This document shows positions 7,162-15,520 of a stretch of DNA of 31,511 nucleotides, piece by piece. A model generated the notes under the pieces. That model worked only from the letters and a program-made list of their open reading frames with translations. It ran no database searches and was not told the origin of the DNA. How positions within the stretch are numbered: position 1 is the stretch's first letter; every line of letters begins with the position of its first letter. A program made the translations under genes and the position numbers. The stretch is from an uncultured Collinsella sp. (lineage in GTDB: Bacteria; Actinomycetota; Coriobacteriia; Coriobacteriales; Coriobacteriaceae): contig UQXC01000020.1 of the NCBI GenBank assembly GCA_900544995.1, positions 1 to 31,511 of the forward strand, read 5' to 3'.

Positions 7162-8070
7162 ATGGCAAAACAGCTGCCAAAGCGCGACCTTGAGAACGTG
7201 GGCCTGGGCGTCACGGGCGCGTGCGTAGCGCTCGTGATGCTTGTCGTTGCCGCGCTCATCTTTATGGTCGCCCAAAAGGGCCTCTCGGCTTTTGTCAAGG
7301 ACGGCGTCTCGGTCGTCGAGTTCTTCACCGGCACCAAGTGGGATCTGGCCAACACAGCCAAAAGCGGCCTGCCCTATACCGGCGCCCTGCCCCTGGTCGT
7401 CACCTCGTTTGCGGTCATGGTGCTCTCCACGCTCATCGCGCTGCCCATCGCCATCGGCTCTGCCATCTTTGCGGTCGAGATCCAACCCAAATTTGGCTCC
7501 AAGGTCTTTCAGCCGCTTATTGAGCTTTTGACCGGCATTCCCTCGGTCGTCTTTGGCCTGATCGGCTTTCACGTGGTCGTCGGTCTTATGAAGAGCGTTT
7601 TCCACGTGAGCACGGGCCTGGGCATCTTGCCCGGCGCCATCGTGCTGGCCGTCATGATCCTGCCGACCATGACCACGCTTTCGGTCGATGGCCTGCGCGC
7701 TGTGCCCGACAGCTACCGTCAGGGCTCGCTCGCGCTGGGCTACACCCGCTGGCAGACCATCTGGCACGTGGTGCTCAAGTCCGCCATGTCGTCGCTCATG
7801 ACTGCGGTCATCCTTGGCATGACGCGTGCCTTTGGCGAGACGCTCGCCGTGCGCATGGTCATCGGCGGTATCGAGGCCATGCCGACGTCGCTGCTGTCGC
7901 CGGCGTCCACCATCACCACCACGCTCACCACGTCCATGGCGGTCTATGCCGAGGGCTCGGCCCAGGACGATGTTCTGTGGGCACTCGGTCTGCTGCTGAT
8001 GGGCATGAGCCTCATCTTCATCCTGATCATCCATCTCATTGGCCGCAAGGGGGCGAAGGCTCGTGGCTAG
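7162..8070 (+). CDS. pstC: Phosphate ABC transporter permease PstC
   Basis: This is one of the two inner-membrane subunits of the Pi importer. The 302-residue protein has about six hydrophobic segments. The ABC-permease EAA loop reads RQGSLALGYTRWQTIWHVVL, followed by GMTRAFGETLAVRMVIGG, which is diagnostic of PstC. The ATG at 7162 follows GGAAAGG. Its end overlaps the GTG of pstA by 8 nt, implying translational coupling. Confidence 0.95.
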   Translation: MAKQLPKRDLENVGLGVTGACVALVMLVVAALIFMVAQKGLSAFVKDGVSVVEFFTGTKWDLANTAKSGLPYTGALPLVVTSFAVMVLSTLIALPIAIGSAIFAVEIQPKFGSKVFQPLIELLTGIPSVVFGLIGFHVVVGLMKSVFHVSTGLGILPGAIVLAVMILPTMTTLSVDGLRAVPDSYRQGSLALGYTRWQTIWHVVLKSAMSSLMTAVILGMTRAFGETLAVRMVIGGIEAMPTSLLSPASTITTTLTTSMAVYAEGSAQDDVLWALGLLLMGMSLIFILIIHLIGRKGAKARG

Positions 8071-8989
8071 CACGCGTATCCACATCGACGAGGCGAGGCT
8101 CGGGCGTATCCAAAAGCAGGACCGCTTCGCCACGGGCGTGTTGACGGCGATCGTCGCCGTCGTCATGCTCATCGTCGTCTCCATGGTGGCCTATATCCTC
8201 TTCGAGGGCATCTCGACGCTGTTCCAGCCGGGCTTTCTCACAGAGCCGTCGCGCGCCAACGGAACGCAGGGCGGCGTGCTCTACCAGCTGTTCGACTCGT
8301 TCTACCTGCTGCTGATCACTCTAGTTATCTCGGTGCCCATCAGCCTGGGCGGAGCGGTCTTCCTGGTTGAGTACGCACCTGACGGCCCCGTCCGCGACAT
8401 CGCTTCCACCGCCATCGAGACGCTGTCCTCGCTGCCTTCCATCGTCGTCGGCATGTTCGGCTTTCTGGTGTTCTCGGTGCAGCTGGGCTGGAAGTACTCC
8501 ATCATCTCCGGCGCCGTCGCGCTCACCATGTTCAATATCCCCATCCTGGTGCGCGTGATTCAGCAGGCGCTCGAGGACGTGCCGCAGGCCCAGCGCGATG
8601 CGTGCCTGGCCATGGGCCTTACCCGCTGGGAGGCCACGCTGCACATCCTGATTCCCGAGGCCATGCCCGCCATCGTGACCGGCATCGTGCTTTCGGCCGG
8701 CCGTGTGTTTGGCGAGGCTGCGGCACTGCTCTTTACCTCGGGCATGAGCTCGCCGGTTCGCCTGAACTTCTTGAGCTTTAACCTGTCGAGCCCTACCTGC
8801 GCCTGGAACGTGTTCCGCCCCGGTGAGTCGCTCGCTGTGCACATCTACAAGATTTACGGCGAGGGCAGCCCCGAGGCTCAGCAGATCGTCTGGGGCACCG
8901 CGGCACTGCTGATGATCTGCGTGCTGCTGTTTAACGTAGTCGCCCGTATCGTGGGCAAGCAACTGGCAAGGAGGATGACGGCCGAATGA
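8063..8989 (+). CDS. pstA: Phosphate ABC transporter permease PstA
   Basis: This is the second membrane subunit. The EAA loop RDACLAMGLTRWEATLHILI is followed by GRVFGEAAALLFTSG, as expected in PstA. I chose the GTG at 8063 because AAGGGGGCGAAGG lies just upstream and the resulting 308 residues fit the family; a TTG at 8039 in frame would add a basic leader. It overlaps the pstC stop, and its own stop overlaps the pstB ATG as ATGA, the usual coupling of this operon. Confidence 0.93.
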   Translation: MASTRIHIDEARLGRIQKQDRFATGVLTAIVAVVMLIVVSMVAYILFEGISTLFQPGFLTEPSRANGTQGGVLYQLFDSFYLLLITLVISVPISLGGAVFLVEYAPDGPVRDIASTAIETLSSLPSIVVGMFGFLVFSVQLGWKYSIISGAVALTMFNIPILVRVIQQALEDVPQAQRDACLAMGLTRWEATLHILIPEAMPAIVTGIVLSAGRVFGEAAALLFTSGMSSPVRLNFLSFNLSSPTCAWNVFRPGESLAVHIYKIYGEGSPEAQQIVWGTAALLMICVLLFNVVARIVGKQLARRMTAE

Positions 8990-9858
8990 GCGAGATGAAT
9001 GTAACGCCTGCAACCGAAGCGGCATCGTCCGACACCCAGGACTTCCTGTCGAGCGTGGGGGAGAGCGAGAAGCGCGTGCGCGTGAGCGGCAAGGCCGTGA
9101 GCGACGAGGTCGTGCTCTCCACCAAGGACGTCAACGTGTACTATGGCGACCACCATGCACTGCACAATACGTCGCTCGACTTCCACAAGGGCGAGATCAC
9201 GGCGCTCATCGGGCCTTCGGGCTGCGGTAAGTCGACCTTCTTGCGCAGCCTCAACCTCATGAATCGCGAGATTCGCGGCTGCCGCGTGGAGGGCGAGATC
9301 AACTATCGCGGGCGCAACGTGAACACCAAGACCGAAAACACCTACGAGCTGCGCCGTTCCATTGGCATGGTGTTCCAGCAGCCCAACCCGTTCCGCAAGT
9401 CCATTCGCGACAACATCACGTTTGCGCCTAAGCGCCACGGCATCACCGACCGCGACGAGCTCGACCGCATGGTCGAGGAAAGCCTGCGCGGCGCGGCGCT
9501 TTGGGACGAGGTCAAGGACAAGCTCGACAAGAGCGCCTATGCGCTTTCGGGCGGCCAGCAGCAGCGTCTGTGCATTGCGCGCACGCTGGCGCTCAACCCC
9601 GACGTGATTCTGTTTGACGAGCCTTGCTCGGCGCTCGACCCCATCTCGACGCTGGCGATCGAGGACCTCATGTCGTCGATCGTTGCCGACCGCGCCATCG
9701 TCATCGTGACGCACAACATGGAGCAGGCATCGCGCGTGTCCAATCGCACGGCATTCTTCTACATGGGCGATATGGTCGAGTACGACGAGACCGACGAGAT
9801 TTTCCAACGGCCCAAGGATAAGCGGCTGAATGATTACCTCACCGGCATGTTCTCCTAG
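8986..9858 (+). CDS. pstB: Phosphate ABC transporter ATPase PstB
   Basis: This ATPase powers Pi import. It shows Walker A GPSGCGKST (76-84), the signature LSGGQQQRLCIARTLA, Walker B VILFDEP with the following CSALDPIST, and the switch His in VTHNMEQA. At 290 residues it is about 30-40 longer than most PstB; the extra is a low-complexity acidic N-terminus (residues 1-44) before the first beta strand. The ATG overlaps the pstA stop. An AAGGAGG lies 10 nt upstream. No phoU follows; a terminator comes 20-90 nt after the stop. Confidence 0.95.
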   Translation: MSEMNVTPATEAASSDTQDFLSSVGESEKRVRVSGKAVSDEVVLSTKDVNVYYGDHHALHNTSLDFHKGEITALIGPSGCGKSTFLRSLNLMNREIRGCRVEGEINYRGRNVNTKTENTYELRRSIGMVFQQPNPFRKSIRDNITFAPKRHGITDRDELDRMVEESLRGAALWDEVKDKLDKSAYALSGGQQQRLCIARTLALNPDVILFDEPCSALDPISTLAIEDLMSSIVADRAIVIVTHNMEQASRVSNRTAFFYMGDMVEYDETDEIFQRPKDKRLNDYLTGMFS

Positions 9859-9876
9859 TCCGGGACATGCTTGAGG

Positions 9877-9951
9877 CCCGCGGCGGCCACGGTTGCCGCG
9901 GGACTGATTGGAGAGGCGGGTCATCTCTTGTGGGGGATGGCCCGCCTTTTT
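9877..9951 (+). terminator. Double-hairpin terminator of the pst operon
   Basis: The first hairpin is cccgcggc (9877-9884) with gccgcggg (9895-9902). The second is an 11-bp stem (9915-9925 with 9936-9946, one G-U pair) followed directly by TTTTT. The second is a textbook intrinsic terminator. The ABC-F gene promoter must lie between it and 10021; tatcat at 9981-9986 is a candidate -10. Confidence 0.8.
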
Positions 9952-10021
9952 GTGTCGTGTGCGCCCCGCCTTTTCGCTGCTATCATGGACAACGTTGAAT
10001 TTCTACGAAGGAGCAGGGCAT

Positions 10022-11881
10022 ATGGCGATTCTTTTGGGATGCGATTCCGTCAGCCTAGAGTTTCCCACCAAGCATATTTTCGATAGCGTGACGCTCGGCG
10101 TGGGCGAGGGCGACCGTATTGGTATCGTCGGCAAAAACGGCGACGGCAAGTCGACGCTGCTGAGCGTACTCGCCGGCACGTTGGAGCCCGATGACGGCCG
10201 CGTGACGCACCGCCGCGACACCACGATCGGATTGCTCGGCCAAAAGGACAACCTCGTCGATACCGACACCGTGCATCATGCCGTCGTCGGCGACACGCCC
10301 GAGTACGAGTGGGCCTCGAGCCCGCGTACGCGCCAGATCCTGGCCGGCCTCATCAGCGATGTGCCCTGGGAGGGCACGGTGGGCGAGCTTTCGGGCGGCC
10401 AGCGCCGTCGCGTGGACCTCGCGCGCCTGCTAATCGGCGACTATGACGTGCTTATGCTTGACGAGCCCACCAACCACCTGGACATGCGCACCATCAACTG
10501 GCTCGCGCGCCACTTAAAGGCTCGCTGGCAGCGCGGTCAGGGCGCCATGCTCGTGGTCACGCACGATCGCTGGTTCTTGGACGAGGTCTGCACCAGCATG
10601 TGGGAGGTCCATGACGGCCAGGTCGATCCCTTCGAGGGCGGCTATTCGGCATACATCCTGCAGCGCGTAGAGCGCGACCGCATGGCCGCGGTTACCGAGG
10701 AACGCCGTCGCAACATGGCACGCAAGGAGCTTGCGTGGCTGAGCCGCGGTGCCCAGGCGCGTTCCACCAAGCCCAAGTTTCGCGTGGATGCCGCTCGTGA
10801 GCTGATCGCCGACGTGCCGCCCGTGCGCGACGAGCTGGAGCTCAAGCGCCTGGCGGTGAGCCGCCTGGGCAAGCAGGTTATCGACGTGGTCGACGTGGAC
10901 GCCGGCTATACGGATACCGATGGCGCGCCCAAGCAGGTGCTCTCCGACGTGACCTGGCTCATCGGCGCGGGCGACCGCTATGGTCTTTTGGGCGAGAATG
11001 GCGCTGGCAAGTCGACGCTGCTCGACGTGATCCAGGGCAAAATTGCGCCCACGCGCGGCCGCGTGAAGATTGGCCAGACAGTGCGCTTTGGCGTGCTGTC
11101 GCAGCAGCTCGAGGAGCTCGAGCCCTTCATGGGCGACACGATTCGCGAGGTGCTCAGCAACTATAAGAAGTACTACGTCATCGACGGCAAGGAGACTTCG
11201 CCCGAGAAGCTCTGCGAGCGTCTGGGCTTTACGACGCAGCAGCTCTGGAGCCGCATCGGCGATCTTTCGGGCGGCCAGCGCCGTCGCCTGTCGCTGCTAC
11301 TGACAATCCTGGACGAGCCCAACGTGCTCATCCTGGACGAGCCCGGCAACGACCTGGATACCGACATGCTGGCGATTGTCGAGGATCTGCTCGACGGTTG
11401 GCCCGGCACGCTGATCCTGGTGACGCACGACCGCTTCTTGATGGAGCGCGTGACCGACCAGCAGTGGGCGCTGCTCGACGGCCACCTGACGCATATGCCC
11501 GGTGGCGTGGACCAGTACCTTCGCCTGTGCAACGCTACCGCCGAGGGCGAGCCCGTGGGCGCGCCGAGCGCCAAGACCGGCACGTTTGACACCGGTGCCG
11601 CGGCTGCTGCGGCCGAAAAGCCCAAGTCGAGCGGTCAGCCCAACGGCCTGTCCAACGCCGAGCGTCAGAAGCTCCGCCGCGAGGTGAGCTCGCTCGAGCG
11701 CAAGATGGAGACGCAGCGCGCCCGCGTTGAGGAGGCCGAGGCCGCGATGGCCCAGGTCGACCCCACCAACTACACGGCGCTGGGCGAGCAGCAGGCAAAG
11801 ATCGACGAGGCTCACGCCGCCATGGACGAGTTGGAGATGGCGTGGCTCGAGGCGAGCGAAAAGCTCGAGGGCGAGGAGTAG
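10022..11881 (+). CDS. ABC-F family ATPase (Uup-like)
   Basis: This is a soluble duplicated ATPase with no membrane domain; ABC-F proteins act on the ribosome (translation factors or antibiotic protection). Domain 1 has GKNGDGKST (37-45), LSGGQRRRVDLARLL and MLDEPTNHLDM. Domain 2 has GENGAGKST, LSGGQRRRLSLLLTIL and ILDEPGNDLDTDM. A charged C-terminal tail (about the last 80 residues) is predicted to be a coiled coil, as in Uup. The second Walker B region reads EPGNDLD where Uup normally has EPTNDLD. The ATG at 10022 follows AAGGAGCAGGGC; the frame is open further upstream but runs through the pst terminator. The Cof-type phosphatase follows after 6 nt. At 619 residues the length is normal. 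Confidence 0.9.
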   Translation: MAILLGCDSVSLEFPTKHIFDSVTLGVGEGDRIGIVGKNGDGKSTLLSVLAGTLEPDDGRVTHRRDTTIGLLGQKDNLVDTDTVHHAVVGDTPEYEWASSPRTRQILAGLISDVPWEGTVGELSGGQRRRVDLARLLIGDYDVLMLDEPTNHLDMRTINWLARHLKARWQRGQGAMLVVTHDRWFLDEVCTSMWEVHDGQVDPFEGGYSAYILQRVERDRMAAVTEERRRNMARKELAWLSRGAQARSTKPKFRVDAARELIADVPPVRDELELKRLAVSRLGKQVIDVVDVDAGYTDTDGAPKQVLSDVTWLIGAGDRYGLLGENGAGKSTLLDVIQGKIAPTRGRVKIGQTVRFGVLSQQLEELEPFMGDTIREVLSNYKKYYVIDGKETSPEKLCERLGFTTQQLWSRIGDLSGGQRRRLSLLLTILDEPNVLILDEPGNDLDTDMLAIVEDLLDGWPGTLILVTHDRFLMERVTDQQWALLDGHLTHMPGGVDQYLRLCNATAEGEPVGAPSAKTGTFDTGAAAAAAEKPKSSGQPNGLSNAERQKLRREVSSLERKMETQRARVEEAEAAMAQVDPTNYTALGEQQAKIDEAHAAMDELEMAWLEASEKLEGEE

Positions 11882-11887
11882 ACGAGG

Positions 11888-12658
11888 ATGATCAAAGCCG
11901 CGTTTTTCGATATCGACGGCACGCTACTGAGCTTTAAGACCCACCGGATTCCGGCGTCGGCGCAGCAGGTGCTCGACAGCTTTCGCGAGCAGGGGATTGC
12001 GTGCGTGATCGCCACGGGCCGTCCGACCTACCAGATGCCGGACTGGCTGTTCGACCTGGGCTGGGATGCGTACATTACGCTTTCGGGCCAGCACTGCTTT
12101 GATGCCGAGGGGGTTTACCGCAGCTGCCCGATCGATCCGGACGACGTCGCGGTGATTGTGGACCAGGTGGCGCAGGGGCGCTACGACTCGCTGTGCATGC
12201 AGGGCGAGAACTCGTTTGTGAACCGCCTGTCCGAGCGCGTGGTGACGGCTGGCAGCAACGCGGGAATCGTCTACCACGAGGAGCCGTTTGAGCACGCCTT
12301 TGACGCACCGGTCTACCAGTTCTGCGCCTTTGTGGACCCGGCCGACGAACATATCGTGACCGACGCCGTGTCGCATTCGCTCACCACGCGCTGGTGCGAC
12401 CTGTTCTGCGACATTATTCCCGCTAACGGCGGCAAGGACCTGGGCGTGGCGGCGACGCTCGAGCGGCTTGGTATCGACGCGAGCGAGGCGATTGCCTTTG
12501 GCGACGGCGAGAACGACCTGTCGATGTTTGCCGCCGTGGGCACAAGTGTGGCCATGGGCAACGCGCAGGACACGGTGAAAGCTGCAGCGACCTATGTGAC
12601 GACAGCCGTGGACGACGATGGCATCTACAACGCCGCGAAGCACTTTGGACTGTTATAA
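11888..12658 (+). CDS. Cof-type HAD phosphatase
   Basis: This is a Cof/YidA-type haloacid dehalogenase phosphatase (C2-capped), acting on sugar phosphates or similar metabolites. Motif I is FFDIDGTLL (nucleophile Asp8, acid/base Asp10), motif II is VIATGRP, the Lys of motif III lies in NGGKDLGV, and motif IV is AFGDGENDLSMF. The 256-residue length is typical. It starts 6 nt after the ABC-F stop with an AGGAGTAGACGAGG SD region, so the two form an operon. The substrate is not assignable. Confidence 0.9.
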   Translation: MIKAAFFDIDGTLLSFKTHRIPASAQQVLDSFREQGIACVIATGRPTYQMPDWLFDLGWDAYITLSGQHCFDAEGVYRSCPIDPDDVAVIVDQVAQGRYDSLCMQGENSFVNRLSERVVTAGSNAGIVYHEEPFEHAFDAPVYQFCAFVDPADEHIVTDAVSHSLTTRWCDLFCDIIPANGGKDLGVAATLERLGIDASEAIAFGDGENDLSMFAAVGTSVAMGNAQDTVKAAATYVTTAVDDDGIYNAAKHFGLL

Positions 12659-12664
12659 CTGCGG

Positions 12665-12730
12665 CTCGGCACTTAGGGATGCTCCTTTTCTGCCGGCAGC
12701 TGGGGGACACTCCTTGCGGGGCGTCCCCAT
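12665..12730. repeat. Degenerate REP-like copy
   Basis: The segment from cggcactt at 12667 to about 12717 aligns with 126-175: the same left arm, then tgccggcag, then ggggacactccttgc. The internal loop and right arm have decayed, so the hairpin is imperfect. It is a decayed relative of the repeat upstream of tgt. Immediately right of it a second pairing, ggggac against gtcccc, is possible. Confidence 0.55.
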
Positions 12731-12762
12731 TTTGTTTTCGTCCCGCACATTTTGTGAAACAC

Positions 12763-12842
12763 GTCTAACTTTTAGACAAAGTAGTAAGACATGGGCAACT
12801 TTTGCGGTAAAGTTAGCCGTGGAAAGTATCCAGAGGCTAACT
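12763..12842 (+). promoter_or_regulatory. Inverted repeats upstream of the DtxR-type gene, candidate operators
   Basis: There are two symmetric sites: gtctaa-ctt-ttagac (12763-12777), and agttagcc (12811-12818) with ggctaact (12835-12842). The second half-site, GTTAGCC, resembles the inner half of the DtxR/IdeR consensus. Their place before a DtxR-family gene suggests autoregulation. A weak promoter, ttgcgg (12802) and aagtat (12824), lies between them. Confidence 0.4.
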
Positions 12843-12866
12843 AGCAATCATCGCGAAAGGCGGCCC

Positions 12867-13244
12867 ATGGCCCTGCGTGAATCCGGAGAAGACTATCTCG
12901 AATCGATCTACGTTCTGTCGGAACGTCAGGGCATCGTGCGCTCGATCGACGTTGCGGAGCACCTCGGCGTAACCAAGGCGAGCGTTTCCAAGGCCATGGC
13001 GACGCTGGAAAGCAACGGCTATGTCGAAATGGGCAAGCGCGACGTTCATCTGACGGAGCGTGGTCTGGAGGTCGCTCGCCAAATGTGGGAGCGTCACTGC
13101 TTTTTCGTGGGGCTGCTGGAGGATGCGGGTGTTTCGGTTGAGGTCGCGTCGCAAGAGGGCTGTCACATGGAGCACTGCCTAAGCGAGGAAAGCTTCGAGA
13201 AGCTGAGGGCGATGCTGGGACGGGACAGCGACCGGGACCAGTAG
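12867..13244 (+). CDS. DtxR/MntR-family metal-dependent transcriptional regulator
   Basis: This dimeric winged-helix repressor is activated by Mn or Fe. Its 125 residues comprise the winged helix (about 6-65, recognition helix TKASVSKAMATLESNGYV) and the dimerisation/metal domain, with no SH3-like C-terminal domain, as in MntR. The ligands align position by position with Bacillus MntR: Asp9, Glu12, His77, Glu102 and His103. However, position 99 is Cys (EGCHMEHCLS) where MntR has Glu and DtxR has Cys. The ATG at 12867 follows GCGAAAGGCGG; the frame is open further upstream but runs through promoter and repeat sequence. Likely regulated genes nearby are the exporter at 19271 and the iron-box gene at 21813. 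Confidence 0.88.
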   Translation: MALRESGEDYLESIYVLSERQGIVRSIDVAEHLGVTKASVSKAMATLESNGYVEMGKRDVHLTERGLEVARQMWERHCFFVGLLEDAGVSVEVASQEGCHMEHCLSEESFEKLRAMLGRDSDRDQ

Positions 13245-13322
13245 CCCCGCCAACTAAGTCCAACTCAGACAAGGAACCCCGCCAGCAAGCGATGCCCAAG
13301 AACCGCCAGCAACGTTACCGCA

Positions 13323-13451
13323 GGCCGGGACCGGGCTTGGTTTTGAAAACATTCCGCAGACCAGAAGTGCCCCCGTTCGTAGCTCCGAAGGAGCAGAACG
13401 GGGGCACTTCATTGGTCGAGGACGTTTTCAAAACCAAGCCCGGCCCCGGCC
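13323..13451. repeat. 129-nt nested palindrome between convergent genes
   Basis: Outer arms 13323-13350 and 13424-13451 pair over 28 bp with one mismatch. Inside, gaagtgcccccgttc (13364-13378) pairs perfectly with gaacgggggcacttc (13396-13410), and the centre gctcc-gaa-ggagc (13382-13394) forms the tip. The spacers between stems are unpaired. It lies between the DtxR-type stop (13244) and the ATPase stop (13468). No T-tract follows on either strand, so it is not a standard terminator. It may be a MITE/REP-like element or a bidirectional transcription barrier. Confidence 0.8.
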
Positions 13452-13467
13452 GGACAGCCCACGAACG

Positions 13468-15420
13468 CTACAAGTTCTTGACACCCATCGCGCGCATGGC
13501 GTTCAGGATGGCGATGATCGCCACGCCTACGTCGCCGAACACGGCAAGCCACATGTTGGCGATGCCCAGTGCCGCAAGCACCAGAATCAGCAACTTAATG
13601 CCCAGCGCAAAGATGATGTTCTGCCAAACAATCGACATGGTCTTGCGCGCCACGCGGATCGCGCGGGAGATGTTGGACGGTTTGTCGTCCATGAGCACCA
13701 CGTCGGCGGCCTCAATCGCGGCGTCGGAACCCATAGCGCCCATGGCGATGCCCACATCGGCGCGCGTGAGCACGGGTGCGTCGTTGATACCGTCGCCGAC
13801 AAAGGCGAGCTTGCCCTTGCCGCTTTCGGCTGCCAGCAGCGCTTCAACACGCTCGACCTTGTCGCCCGGCAGCAGCTGCGCGTGGAACTCGTCGAGCCCC
13901 AGCCGCTTGGCCACCGCAGCAGCCACTTCCTCGCGGTCGCCCGTGAGCATGACGGTGCGCTTGACGCCGGCGGCGTGCAGGTCGCGGATCGTCTGCTCTG
14001 CATCGGCCTTTATGGTGTCGGCAATTACAATGTGGCCGGCATAGATGCCATCGACTAGCACGTGGAGGATGGTGCCGACGACCTCGCAATCGGGCGCTTC
14101 GACTCCGGCCGCGGCGAGCATCTTTGCGTTGCCAACGACGACGTGCTTGCCGTCGATGGTTGCCGTCACGCCGTGGCCCGCGTCGTTGGCGGAGTTGCTA
14201 ACGCGCTTGGGGTCGACCTCGCCCTGGTAGGCGACACGTACGGACTGCGCGATGGGGTGATCGGAGAACGACTCAGCAAGGGCTGCGACTTCGAGCAACG
14301 ACTGCTCGGTATAGCCGGCCTCGGGGTGTACCGCGACCACCGAGAACGTGCCGTTGGTGAGGGTGCCCGTCTTGTCAAAGACGACGGTGTCCACGTCGGC
14401 GAGCGTCTCGAGGTAGTTAGAACCCTTGATGAGAACGCCCAGCTTGGACGCGCCGCCGATGCCGCCAAAGAAGCTGAGCGGGACGCTGATCACGAGCGCG
14501 CACGGGCAGCTGACGACCAGGAAAGTCAGGCCGCGCAGGATCCAGTCGGACCAGGCGCCGGTGACCAAGCCGCCGCCGAGCGCGAGTACCGCGGCAGCGC
14601 CGGTGACGGCGGGCGTGTAGATGCGGGCAAAGCGCGTGATGAAGTTCTCGGTGCGCGCCTTCTTTTCGCTGGCGTTTTCTACGAGCTCCAGGACGCGCGC
14701 GACGGTGGACTCGCCAAAGGGCTTGGTGGTGCGCACGTGGATGAGCCCCGTCATGTTGATGCAGCCGCTGATGATATCGTCTCCGGTTTTGGCCGGGCGG
14801 GGGACCGACTCACCGGTAAGGGCGGCGGTGTCGAGCTGGGTTTCGCCTTCGACGATGACGCCGTCGATGGGCACGCGCTCGCCGGGCTTGACCACAATCA
14901 CGGTGCCGACGGCGATGTCATCGGGGAAGACCTGTTCGAGCGTGCCGTCGGGTTGCTCGACGTTGGCGTAGTCGGGTGCGATGTCCATCATGGCGCTGAT
15001 CGATTTACGGCTTTTGCCCACGGCGTATGCCTGGAACAGCTCGCCGACCTGGTAGAACAGCATGACGGCGGCGCCTTCGGCCATGTGCGGGTCGGTATCG
15101 GGGAAGAGCACCATGGCAAACGCGCCGATGGTCGCGACTGCCATAAGGAAACTCTCGTCGAAGGCCTTGCCGCGGCGGATGTTATTGAATGCCTTTTGCA
15201 GTACGTCGTAGCCGGCAATCAAAAACGGCACGAGGAACAGCACAAAGCTGGCGTAGATGTCGCCCGGGGTGCCGAATGCGGCAGTGAGGGTGCCGAGCTC
15301 ATCGAGGGCGTACACCACGGCAAAAATGCCCAGCGCTACCAGGATGCGGTTGCGCTTATGCTCGAGTGATTCTTTTTTCTTGCGCTTCTTCTTTTTCTTT
15401 TTGGGGTCGGTGGTGGCCAT
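13468..15420 (-). CDS. P1B-type heavy-metal-exporting ATPase (Zn/Cd/Pb, ZntA/CadA-like)
   Basis: This membrane ATPase exports Zn2+, Cd2+ or Pb2+. Residue landmarks are TGES (202-205), the metal-site CPC (305-307), phosphorylated Asp349 in DKTGT, HP (388-389) and GDGIND (542-547). The last membrane helices carry Lys609 and Asp630, the pair characteristic of the Zn/Cd/Pb subgroup (P1B-2). The N-terminus lacks the usual HMA domain and instead has a cytosolic PKKKKKKRKKK stretch; an HMA protein is encoded separately upstream. The ATG at 15420 has GGGAGG 12 nt upstream. It is last in arsR-HMA-ATPase and also has its own predicted operator-controlled promoter. Confidence 0.93.
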   Translation of the reverse strand: MATTDPKKKKKKRKKKESLEHKRNRILVALGIFAVVYALDELGTLTAAFGTPGDIYASFVLFLVPFLIAGYDVLQKAFNNIRRGKAFDESFLMAVATIGAFAMVLFPDTDPHMAEGAAVMLFYQVGELFQAYAVGKSRKSISAMMDIAPDYANVEQPDGTLEQVFPDDIAVGTVIVVKPGERVPIDGVIVEGETQLDTAALTGESVPRPAKTGDDIISGCINMTGLIHVRTTKPFGESTVARVLELVENASEKKARTENFITRFARIYTPAVTGAAAVLALGGGLVTGAWSDWILRGLTFLVVSCPCALVISVPLSFFGGIGGASKLGVLIKGSNYLETLADVDTVVFDKTGTLTNGTFSVVAVHPEAGYTEQSLLEVAALAESFSDHPIAQSVRVAYQGEVDPKRVSNSANDAGHGVTATIDGKHVVVGNAKMLAAAGVEAPDCEVVGTILHVLVDGIYAGHIVIADTIKADAEQTIRDLHAAGVKRTVMLTGDREEVAAAVAKRLGLDEFHAQLLPGDKVERVEALLAAESGKGKLAFVGDGINDAPVLTRADVGIAMGAMGSDAAIEAADVVLMDDKPSNISRAIRVARKTMSIVWQNIIFALGIKLLILVLAALGIANMWLAVFGDVGVAIIAILNAMRAMGVKNL

Positions 15421-15443
15421 GACTCGTATCCTCCCATTTGAAT

Positions 15444-15489
15444 GAATGAACACTCGCTCATATAATTTCGCGAGCAAAGGCCGCGGCAA
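15444..15489 (-). promoter_or_regulatory. Internal promoter and ArsR-type operator before the ATPase gene
   Basis: On the minus strand TTGCCG (15489-15484) and ATTATA/TTATAT (about 15466-15460) form a promoter with 17-18 nt spacing. Overlapping the -10 is a 20-nt box at 15444-15463 that matches the operator at the arsR promoter at most positions (GAATGAACACTCGCTCATAT). A 7-bp hairpin (15479-15497) overlaps the -35 and may partly terminate upstream transcription. This would let the sensor control the pump separately from arsR-HMA. Confidence 0.6.
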
Positions 15490-15520
15490 GCGCGGCCTTG
15501 CAGGTTGGCGTAAACCTGGG

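Noticed and set aside
6082..8184. A 700-codon open frame on the minus strand opposite the pst genes
   Set aside because: It lies antisense to pstS, pstC and the start of pstA, which are certain. Its composition (runs of His, Gly, Asp, Arg) is what the reverse of GC-rich codons gives. No SD or known domain.
13323..13451. Reading the nested palindrome as a standard rho-independent terminator
   Set aside because: No T-run follows on either strand and the structure is much larger than needed.
14062..15369. A 435-codon open frame on the plus strand opposite the P-type ATPase
   Set aside because: Antisense shadow; the ATPase frame has all catalytic motifs in order.
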